From: Oribacterium sp. KHPX15 | GTDB lineage: Bacteria; Bacillota; Clostridia; Lachnospirales; Lachnospiraceae | Reading direction: 5' to 3' | Length of the DNA stretch: 64,000 nt | NCBI RefSeq assembly: GCF_900107835.1 | Contig: NZ_FNRG01000022.1 | Location: 1-64,000, forward strand | Part shown: in pieces, positions 24,740 to 36,700 of the stretch | Numbering within the stretch: position 1 is the stretch's first letter | Layout: each line of letters starts with the position of its first letter | The notes under the pieces: model-generated | What the model was told of the DNA's origin: nothing | Database searches by the model: none | Seen by the model: the letters and a program-made list of their open reading frames with translations, nothing else | Position numbers and translations under genes: made by a program

Positions 24740-27700
24740 ACGAGTTTTTCAAAAGGATTCAAAGTCAAGTCTTGAACACTCCTGAGAAGATAATTCTTTC
24801 ATCAATGGGAGATGGAAAGAATATCACCTACCGTGAACTGGATCTGCTCTCAGGAAAAGTTTACCGTTATCTGAAGGACCATGGAATAGGACGGGAAGAT
24901 TTCGTGAATATCATACTTCCCAGAGGAGTGGAGCCTTTTATTGCCATGCTTGGCGTGTGGAAGGCAGGGGCCGCTTTTGTTCTGCTGGAGCAGGAATATC
25001 CGACGGAGCGTATTGCATTTATCCGTAAGGACAGCGGGTGCAAACTGGTACTTGATAGCAGGGTCTGGGAGGAAATCCTTCAGTGTGAATCACTTCCGGG
25101 CTTTGCCGATGTGGATGATCATGATGCCGCCTTTGCCGTTTATACCTCCGGAACCACAGGTAATCCAAAAGGCGTACTCCATGAGTACGGGAACCTTGAC
25201 ATGATTGCACAGAGCATGTATGAAAACGGCGAGAGCCTGATGAAAATTGTTGAAAACTTTGCGCTGATCGCACCTCTTTATTTCGTTGCTGTGGTCATTT
25301 GCTATATATGCCTAATGGATGTTGGCGGCAGACTCAGTGTCGTTCCCTTCAGCATTACCAAGAATCCGCCGGCTTTATTAAAGGTTTTCGTGGAAAATAA
25401 GGTTAATGCTCTTTTCTGTGCCCCGTCTATCTTGCATCTCATGCGAAAAATACCAAATTTAAAAAGGATTTTTGTGGGGTCTGAACCGGCAAATGGTATT
25501 TGGTCCGAGGATCCCGGATTAAGCATAATAAACGCTTATGCTATGAGTGAGACTGCGTTTTGTATCACTATGGGACATCTGGACAAGCCTAACGAGATCG
25601 CACCGGTAGGAAAACCTTTGACAAACCTGAAGATTACGTTGCGGGATGAGGAAGGAAATCCAGTGCCGGAAGGTAAAGAGGGAGAGCTCTGTGTCGAGAA
25701 TCCGTTTGTTCGCGGATACATAAACCGGCCGGAGGATACTGCCGTGGCCTTCGTGAATGGAGAATTCCATACCAGGGATATGGCCCGTATGCTGCCGGAT
25801 GGCCAGTATGAGATCATCGGGCGCATAGATGACATGATTAAGATAAACGGCAACCGTGTGGAGCCTGCGGAGGTCGAGGCAGCGGTAAAACGTGTGTCAG
25901 GCTTAGAGCGAGTGGTTGCAGCAGGCTTCGGAGAAGGCATTGATACCTTTATCTGCTGCTATTATGCGGATCCGGTGGAGCTCGATACTGAAGAACTCAG
26001 GGAGAAGCTTGAAAGTGTCCTGCCCTACTACATGATACCGTCACGCTTTGTACACCTGGATGATCTGCCTCGTACGGCTACCGGAAAGGTCAGCCGTCGT
26101 CTTCTGCCTAAGCCTTTAGCTGAATCGGCGGAGTATGTCGCACCGGCAAATGACATGGAGCGTGCCGTGTGTGATGCCATGGCCCGTGCGCTTGGAAGAG
26201 AGCGCTTTGGAGCTGAGGATGATTTCTATGCTTTGGGAGGTAATTCCATTACTTCCATTGAGGTCGTGGGTACATGCGACCTTCCCGGGCTTAGCATCAA
26301 TCAGATTTTCCGTGGGAGAACTCCGAAGAAAACAGTGAAATACTATCTGGATGAGCTGTCTTTGGAAAAAGAGGCGGAAGGGGATAGTAAGAATCTGGCA
26401 GGTCCTTGTCCACTGACCCAGTCCCAGCTCGGAATTTTCCTTGAATGCGAAAGGAGGGAAGGGGAAGCTGTCTATAATAATCCATTGCTTTTCAGCCTGC
26501 CATGTGATACGGATCCGGAGCTTATGACAGCTGCGGTCGAAAAGATGGTGCGGGCTCATCCGGGGCTCTTTGCCGGGATCGTATCAGATGAGCATGGCAT
26601 GCCAGCCATGCAGTATCAGAGCGCTTTCTCGGAGCAGGAGATATGCATCCGTGAACAGATGACCGGAGAGGAATTCGAGAAGATAAAGAAATCTCTGGTG
26701 CAGCCCTTTGATATAAAGAACGAGCGCCTGTTCCGCATCAGGCTGATCGGGACGGAAGAGGTGCAGTATCTCTTTATGGATTTTCATCACCTTGTCTTTG
26801 ACGGAACCTCCATGCAGATTCTGGCCGCAGATCTGGAAAAAGCTCTGAACGGGGAAGACATCTCTCCGGAGAGCTGGACTGCCTATGATGCGGCCATGGC
26901 CGAACAGAGCGCCAGACAGAACATGGAAGCATGGAATAATGCAAAGGAGTGGAACTTAAAGCAGTTTGGTGATGCTGATCCCATATCGCTTCCTGAGGGC
27001 GATCGGAAGGGAAGCGGGATGACATATGGGGACCAGTCATTTACATTGGATATTTCCTACGGAGAATTAAAGGATTTCTGCGAGAAGCATATGACGACTG
27101 AAAATGTGCTCACTACGGCTGCTTTCGGTTATCTCCTGTCAGCATACACTCTTAAGAAGGATGTACTGTTTACTACAGTATATAACGGCCGACGTGATCC
27201 TCGCTGCCACAGAACAGTATCGATGTTTGTTACGACCCTGCCAGTGCTTTGCCACAGGGGCGGGGATCTGTCTGTTGCGGAGTACCTCTCTGCTCTTAAG
27301 GAGCAGATGCTTGGCTCTATGGCCAACGACCTCTATTCCTTCGCGGAACTCTCTGCAGATACAGGCATCACCAGCGATGTGCAGTTTGTCTGGCAGGCGG
27401 ATATGCTTTCTCTTCCAAAGGGGAGCACTTTAGGGCTAAAGCGTGAAAAACTGCCCTTCATCGCAACGGGAGATGCGCTTTCCGTGCAGCTCTTCCCGGA
27501 GGAGGATAAGCTTGTCTTTCAGGTACAGTATCATGCGGACCGATACAGCGAAGAGTATATAGCACGGTTTGCCGGATGCATGAACCAGGTACTGAAGGAC
27601 ATGATGGTAAAGAATAAGCTTTTGGATATCAGCCTTATTTCTGATGAGGAGCGCAAAGAGATTCTCACACTTTCAAAGGGAGAAGAACTTCGCTATGATG

Positions 27701-30700
27701 CCGGGCAGACCTGGCTTGATCTCTTCTTTGCAAGTGTCAATAAAATACCGGAAAAGACGGCGGTATCGGACAGTAAGGGAAGTTATACCTACGATGAACT
27801 GAACAGAGCATCTGACCGGATTGCGGCTTTTCTCCATGAAAATGGAGTAGAGGAAAACAGCTTCGTAGCCGTAAGGATGGACCGTGTGAAGGAGTTTGCC
27901 GCAGCGGTGATAGGAATCCACAAAGCAGGGGCAGCCTATATGCCCATAGATCTGGATTATCCGCAGGAGAGAGTAGACTATATGCTTTCAGATTCCGGGG
28001 CAAAGCTTTTACTTACAGAAGATACAGTTGCGGACATACTATCCCCTGAACAGGATAAGATGGCTGCGGCTGAAGGAGATGGACAGGAGCTGACATACAG
28101 GGTGGACATTAGCCCGGAGCATCTGGCCTATATAATCTATACCTCCGGATCTACCGGGAAACCAAAGGGCGTCATGATACAGCATAAGGCGCTTCATAAT
28201 TTTGTGCAGTTTATCCGTAACAGGTGGGGACTTAGTGAAAAGAGCCGCATCGCCCTTCACTCGAATTTTGCTTTCGATGCGGCAGTGGAGGACCTTTTCC
28301 CTCCGCTTAGTGTGGGAGGAACAGTATGCATCGTACCGGAGAGCGCAAGGCGGGATCCTGTGGAAATGCGGGCATTCATGAAAAAATTCAGCGTAAATGG
28401 AGGTTCCTGTTCCACCCAGTTCGGCCAGCTGCTTGCAGCAGATGAGCCTCTCGATATGGATTACTTCTGTGTTGGCGGAGAGGCGATGACCACTGTGCCG
28501 AAGGCGAGAGGACCGGTCTACAATGCTTATGGCCCTACGGAGTTTACGGTAGATGCCACCTATTACGAAATCGATAAGACAAGGGATTACAGGACGATAC
28601 CCATTGGACGTCCTGTTCATAACTGTTTTGCATATATTATGGATCCAAACGGAGAGCTGCTTCCGAGGGGATTTACGGGTGAGCTGTGCCTTGCCGGCCC
28701 CCAGATGGCTCTTGGATACCGGAATCAGCCAAAGCTTACGCAGGAGAAGTTTACCCTGGCGGACTTTGGGGGAGATAAAGTCAGGATCTATCATACGGGA
28801 GACTTGGCCAGATACAACGAGGAAGGAGACCTGGAATACCTGGGACGCATGGATACCCAGGTGAAACTCAGGGGCTTCAGGATTGAGCTCGGAGAGATTG
28901 AAAGTACTGCGGCCGGATTCGAAGGAATTGCGCTTGCGGCTGCAGAGGTGAAGAAGGACCAGCTGATACTTTATTATTCCTGTAAAGAGAGTGCCGGCAG
29001 TCAGGGTGTGGATGAGGATGCCTTGAGGGATTACCTTGCAGGCAGTCTCGCGGATTACATGTTGCCTTCTGTTTTCATGCAGCTTGATGAGATGCCGCTG
29101 ACACCAAACGGTAAGATAGACAGAAAAGCCCTTCCCGAACCATCGGTTTTCCGGACGGGTGAGTATGTGGAACCTCAGGGAGAAACGGAGTGCTCTATTG
29201 CTGAGGCAATGAAGCAGGTGCTTGGAATGGACCAGGCTCCGGGGGCATTTGACAGTTTCTTTGATCTGGGAGGAGATTCCATCAGGGCGATACGCCTGGT
29301 AAGTCTTCTCCGGGAAATGGGGTGCCAGGTTTCTGTGGCGGATATCATGAAGCAGAAAACGGTCAGAGGAATCGCCTGCTGCGCTGAGAGCGACGGAACC
29401 GCCGCAATCAGCCAGGAACCTTATGAAGGAACCGTTCCTGACAGTGCCATCGTGGCCTTTTTCAAGGATATGAAGCTGCCCTGTCCCGGTCATTACAACC
29501 AGACAAGGCTCCTTGAGATGTCCGATCGCGCCGGGAGAGACAATCTTCAGAAGGCGTGGGATGCGCTGGTTTACCAACATGACATGCTGAGGGCGGTGTT
29601 TAAGGATGAGACACTGTTCGTCCGAAGCGCAGATGCGACTATAGAGATAGAAGAATATACTGTCCGGTCTGATAACAGCAAGAGTGTCGAGGAAAATACA
29701 GAGGCTGTGACCGAAATCTGCAAAATGATACAGACGCAGATCAATATGGACAAGGCCCTTACGAGGATAGCCCTTATCCATGGAATTTCTCATGACTATC
29801 TGTATATCGCGATCCATCACCTCGTGATCGACGGCGTATCCTGGAGGATCATCCTTTCAGATTTGGAAACTGCTTACGGACAGGTACTGCAGGGGGAGGA
29901 GATACGCCTTCCTCACAAAACCAATACCTACAATGATTATGCAAAGGCACTTTTGCGCTTCCGTGACAGCTACATCCTGAGCCTGGAGATACCTTACTGG
30001 AAGGACGTGCAGAAGAAACTCATTTATCTTGGAACGGCTGACGGAAAGGATTATAAACGGAGCTTTGGACGGTTAGCCTTGACCTTAGACGCACAGAACA
30101 CTTACAGCTTCCTTCATGCGGACTTTGGGAAGCTGAATACAGATATCAATGATGCCCTGCTCACGGCTGTCTGCAGGAGTTTTCATGATGTGACGGGAAA
30201 TAACAGAATCTCCGTGCAGCTTGAAGGACACGGAAGAGAGGAAATTGGTGAAAGACTCTCTACAGACAGGACGGTAGGCTGGTTTACATCAGAATATCCG
30301 GTTATAGTGGAAGGCTTTAATAAAGACCTTCGCCATGACTGTTTAATATCCAAAGAAGCTCTTCACAGAGTTCCGAACAAGGGCTTTGGTTATAATGTGC
30401 TGCGCTTCATAGATAGTGGAAAGTCTGACAATATCGGTTCATCCACCGATCAGAATGAGGGGCTGGATAAAAACCTTACTGCCCAGATCGGCTTTAACTA
30501 TCTTGGAGATATGGGCCTGGAAGAAACTGACGGAGCACGTTTCTTTACGGATACGGATATTCCTGTGGGAGATGATATCAGCCCGCTGAACGCATATGGC
30601 CCGGATATCGCCATAAACTGCTATGTTCAGGGCGGGTGCTTTAACCTGTTTATGGACTTCAATAAGGCATTTTATGGAGAAGATGAGGCACGCATGTTCG

Positions 30701-33700
30701 CAGAGAGAATATTGTCTCAGATCAAAGAAATCACGAAATACTTGTCTTCTGACATAGCTACGGTGGTGACGGCAACAGATCTTGGTGAAACACAATGGAG
30801 CGAAGATGAATTTGAAGCCGTGATGGTAGACTTTGCTTCCCGTGGAGAAACATTGGAGAGAATCTATCCTCTGCTTCCCATGCAGGAGGGCATGCTGCTC
30901 AAGCATGTGTCCGAGCCTGAATCACATGCGTACCGGCTGGTAGATATTTTTGAAGTGAATGGGAACCTTTCGGAAGAGATGCTTAGAAGGGCTCTTGACA
31001 GGCTTGGCAGGAAGCATGAAGTCCTGCGTACAGCCATTATTCACGATGGGGTCACAATACCCAGACAGGCCATTGTTGACAGAAAACTAGGACTACGGAT
31101 GATCAATCTTTCCACAGATGCCTATGCGGGAGAAGCCGGCTCAAAAGAAGCTGATGAAATAGATGCTGTCATGAAGATAAGGGAAGACATATTGCAGAAT
31201 GGCTTTGATCTCCAGAGAAAGCCTTTATTCAGCGTGACCTGCGTGAAAGCGTATGAAGGTCGCTCCTATCTGATCACAGCGGTTCATCACATTATAGTTG
31301 ACGGTTGGTGTACAGGCCTTTATATGGGCAGCTTTGTACGGTATCTCAGGGAAGAACTGAAGAGTACCGAAAGCATTGAAGCCGAAACGCAGGAAGCCGG
31401 AAGATACGAAGCCGCGGTACGCGAGATTCTGAAAAAGGATATGCATGCCGGTCTGGATTACTGGAGAGAGCTTCTGGACGGTTATGAAACCAGGGCCGCT
31501 GTTCCGTCTTACGGCAAAGTGCCGGAAGACAAGAGAAGCAAAGAGGATGATGCTTTTATCGCAATAAGCCAGAAGGTGACGTCCGACTTTGAACAGGCCT
31601 GCCGCGAGGCGGGGGCAACCATCAATACCGGCGTGGAGCTGGCCTGGGGCATGGTACTAGCCACCTGCAGCCGGCAGAATGACGTCGTATTTGCCAGAGT
31701 TGTTTCGGGACGTGACAACACCAGGGTAAAGACTGAGGATGTGGTCGGACTCTTTATCAATTCCGTACCCGTCAGAATCAGAATTGATCAGAATACCACC
31801 GCTGCAGCAGCCCTCAAGGAGCTGCAGGAGCAGGCCGCAAAGAGCAATGCTTATGATTACTGCGCGCTTTCGGAAATACAGAAGCAGTCATATCTGGGAA
31901 ATGACCTGCTCCAGACGGTTTTTGCTTTTGAGAATTACAATAGTGGCGCAAAGGAAACAGTTTCGGATAATCTTCTGAAGCCAGTATACCTCCGGGAAGA
32001 GAACTTTTCCGAGATATCTCCTTTCGCATATCTGGAAGACGGAAAGCTGGTTCTGCACATAAAATTTGATACCGGCCTTTACAGGAAAAAGGAGATTGAC
32101 AGGGTACTTGCTTTATTCAAAACCTATGTGGAGGAGATATCCACAAAGGCGGAGGAAGAGATCCGCACATTCCGGCATTTGGACACAGAAGAGCAGGAAA
32201 AGGTGATAGAGCTTTCCCGGGGTGAGACTTTGCCCTATGATGCAGGGAAGACCTGGCTTGACCATTTCCGTCTGCATGTCATGGAAAAACCGGATAAGAA
32301 AGCTGTCATAGACAACAGAGGAAGCTATACTTATTCAGAACTGGATAAAGTCTCTGATGCTGTCGCTTCGTACCTGATTGCGATGGGAATGGATGAGAAC
32401 CATTTTGTTGCCGTGAAGATGGGTCATGTGAAGGAATTTGTCCCGGCCATCATCGGTATACAGAAAGCCGGAGCAGCTTATGTACCTGTGGATCCGGAAT
32501 ATCCAAAGGACAGGATTGACTATATGCTGGAGGATTCTGAAGCAAAGGTTGTCCTGACAGAAGAATTGCTAGCAGACATCATTGCAAAATATAAGGATGT
32601 GGAATCGATAAACCGTGCGACGCCTGCGCACAGGGCGTACATGATCTATACATCGGGATCTACGGGAAGACCAAAGGGCGTGGTGCAGAGTCACCGCTCA
32701 CTTTGCGCATTTGCCACATGGAGGCAGCATGTGCTTCATATCGGACAAGACAGCATCCATGCCCTGCATCCAAGCTTTTCCTTTGATGCCTCGCTGGATG
32801 ATCTGATCTGTCCGCTCTTTGCCGGAGGAGAGGTGCATATTTTCTCCGATGAGCTGCGTAAGGACATGACAGGGATGGCGGAGTACATCCGTGAGCATCA
32901 TATCAATGGCCTTACCATGTCTACCCAGATCGGGATGGCCATGGTGAACCAGTATCCTGACCTGGCGCTTCGGTACATAATGATGGGCGGGGAGAAGATG
33001 CTGCCCTGCGCAAAGACGGGAATCAGACTTGTTAACGGTTATGGACCGACGGAATTTACCGTATGCTCCTCACTTCATGTGGTGGATCAAAATAAGGATA
33101 CGGATATTCCCATTGGCCGGCCAGTACCCAACACCTGGTCCTTCATCTGCGATGCATACGGAAAGCTGATGCCGCAGGGAATGGAGGGAGAGCTGTGCCT
33201 TGCCGGACCTCAGGTGGCAGAGGGCTACTGGAAGAAAAAAGAGCTTACTGAAGAAAAATTCGTACCATGTACATTTGTTGATGGAGTGGAAATGAAAATG
33301 TACCGTACCGGTGATCTGGTAAGGTATAACGAGGAGGGTGATCTGGAATTCCTCGGACGAATCGATACCCAGGTGAAGCTGCGTGGCTTCCGCATCGAAC
33401 CGGGTGAGATCGAAGCAGCAGCCAGTCATTATAAAGGAATCGCTCAGGTGGCAGCCCTGGTATGTGATGACCATCTGGTACTCTACTATACCGGTGACGG
33501 ACAGATCGATCAGGAGGCTCTGCGCGGCTTCCTTGCCGAAAGCCTGGCCGAATATATGGTTCCGGGTGCATATAAGCAGCTGGATGAGATGCCGATGACG
33601 CCAAATGGTAAAATAGATCGAAAGGCGCTGCAGAAAATCCCGGCCACTTCCGATGAACTTATAGTTCCTCCGGAAAATGAGACAGAGCAGATGGTCAGTG

Positions 33701-36700
33701 ATCTGGTGAAGGAGGTTCTTGCAGGCAGAGAGATTGGGGTTACCGCAGATTTTCGTAAAGAAGGTCTGACTTCCCTTGCGGCTATGCGACTCAGCGCTAT
33801 GATAGCAACGAAATTTGAGAAAGACTTTAAGATTTCCTATATAAAAGAGTTTGGAACCATAAGAAAGATCGCGGAGTATCTAAACACTGACACAGAAGAG
33901 GAGCGCTTTGAGCAGCAGCAAAGCTATCCCATTACTACTGTTCAGCAGGGAATCTATGTGGAGTGCATGGCAAACTTCAATACGACGATATACAATACGC
34001 CTGTCTTACTAAAACTGGATGAGGAGGTAGATATATTCAGGTTAAAACAGGCCATTTCTGAAACTGTGGATGCCCATCCATACCTGAAGATGAGACTTTC
34101 CTTAGGTGATGAAGGCCGTATCGCTGCATGGCGTAGAGATGATGATAAACAGCAGGTATCCGAGGTGAATCTTGATACTGTGGAGCATGGATTTGAAGGA
34201 CTGGTAAGACCCTTTAATCTGACAGGTGACTGTCTGTTCCGGACTATGATCATACATGACGGGGAGGATCATTATCTTTTCCTCGATGGACAGCATATTG
34301 TGATAGATGGTGAATCCATGGATATCTTTATGAGGGACTTAAACCGTGCATATGCCGGGGAGACCCTTACGAAAGAGAGATTCACTGGCTTTGAAGCTGC
34401 CCTTGTGGAGGATGAGCTTCGCCACAGCTCTCATTATGATCATGCAAAGGAATATTATGAAGGGCTGCTGGAAGGAATCGATACGGACTGCCTGCCTATA
34501 TATGACAGGGATCTGGGAAAGACTAAGACAGGGCAGCTTACCATCGTTGCCCCCTTTGATTGGGACAGGCTGTCTGCCGTCGTAAAAGATGGAAGCGTGA
34601 CGCTGAACGGATTGTGGAATGCTGCCTTCGGCCTTGCGCTTGCAAGGTTTTTATACAGGGAAGACTGTGTGTACACTACCGTATATAACGGAAGAAACGA
34701 TACCCGCCTGAGTGACAGTGTTGGTATGTTTGTCCATACGCTTCCTGTGGTCTGTCATGCGCAGAAAAATGAGAACGGCATGGAATTTGCCAGACGAATG
34801 AGTCTGCAGCTGTCAGATAGTATGTCAAATGACATTTTCTCCTTTGCCGAGATTTCAAAAGCTTTTCAGCTGAAGGCCGGTATCATCTTTGTCTATCAGG
34901 GAAGAATCGGTTCCGAACCGATGATTGGAGGGAAGAAGGCTGAAAGTATCATGCTTGACTTGAATGCCCTGAAAGCACCTCTGACGATCAATGTCCTGGA
35001 AAAAGAGGATGGTTTTGAGATCTTTTGCGAGTATGATTCACGGTATTACGAGGAGTGGAGCGTAAGGGCGCTTCTTGGATTAACTGTAAGGATATTGGAA
35101 CAGCTTCTGGCGGACAGAAAAATAAGCGAAATATCCCTTGTCACCCCGGAAGAAAAGCAAGAACTGGATGCCTTTAACAGCACAGAAAAAGCTGTGGAGA
35201 CTACGGATATTGTGACCCTATTCAGGAGAGCAGCCAACAGGTATCCGCACAGGCGAGCCGCGATTTTTAAGGAAAAGACCCTTAGTTACCGGGAGCTTGA
35301 CGAATTGACCGACCGCGTGGCAGCGCATCTCATGGAAAGGGGTATAGGAGCAGGAGATATAGTCGCCATTCTTATTCCAAGAAGTGAATACATGGCCATT
35401 ACTGCGCTTGGTGTATTGAAGACAGGAGCGGCGTATCAGCCTCTGGATCCTGCTTATCCCACAGAGCGACTGAAAATCATGGTAGAGGACTCCAAAGCAA
35501 AGGCCCTGATAGAGGATGAGATGTTAAAGGACAGGCTCCCGGATTATAAAGGTGAAGTTCTGATGATCCACGAGATTGGGGGACTTCCTGACAGAAAACC
35601 CGTGGAGATCCAGCCAGGGCCGGATGCTTTATTCATTCTTCTTTATACCTCCGGCACCACGGGCGTCCCGAAGGGTGTGATGCTGACACATGGAAATCTG
35701 GTGAACTTCTGCCAGTGGTACAGGGACTATTTCGAGCTTACCGAGGATTCTGCTGTTTCCGCATATGCGAGCTTTGGATTTGACGCGTGCATGATGGATA
35801 TGTATCCCGCGCTGACAACGGGAGCTTCCGTCTGTATCGTCCCAGAGGATATGAGGCTGAATCTGCCAGAACTGGACTCCTATTTTGATAAGAACCAGGT
35901 GACACACGCCTTTTTGACAACTCAGATGGCGAGGATGTTCGCGACAACCATGACGGAGACAAAAGTGAAGTACCTTATGGGTGGCGGCGAAAAGCTTGTT
36001 CCTTTTGCCCCGGAAGGAAGTTACAGATTCTACAACGGTTACGGTCCTACCGAATGCACCATATTTACTTCGATCTTTCCTGTGGAAGAAAATACTTTCC
36101 GTGTACCGATTGGGAAGCCTCTGTACAATTACAAGATCTATGTGGTTGGGAAGGACGGATACGAGCTTCCGGTCGGCGTTCCCGGTGAACTGTGGATAGC
36201 GGGATACGGGGTAGGAAAAGGTTACTTCAATAAAACTGAACTGACGGAAAAAGCGTTTATATCCAATCCCTTCTGTGATGCGCCGGGCTATGACCGTGTT
36301 TACCGCACAGGAGACATTGTGCGCAGGCTCCCGGATGGTTCGATAGATTTCATCGGGCGCAATGACGGGCAGGTGAAAATACGCGGATTCAGAATTGAGC
36401 TCAGTGAAGTGGAAAGCGTGATCCGGCTGTACGAGGGGATAAAGGATGCCACTGTACAGGCCTTTGACAGCCCTTCCGGCGGAAAATACATAGCTGCCTA
36501 TTATGTGGCCGATCAGGAGATAGATGAGGACGATCTCTCGGAATTCATAAAAAACAGAAAACCGGAGTATATGGTTCCTTCAGCTTTTGTACAGATTGAT
36601 GCGATACCTTTAACACAGAACCAGAAGGTAAATAAAAAGATGCTCCCTGTTCCTGAGATCCGGAATGAAGGAAAGGAGTATACGTTACCGGCAACTCCGC

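Noticed and set aside
28039-29820. A 593-codon open frame on the minus strand inside the NRPS gene
   Set aside because: It lies fully antisense to well-defined A, T and E domains, its translation is rich in Arg/His/Cys/Leu without domain patterns, and it has no ribosome site. Long antisense frames are a by-product of the NRPS codon use.
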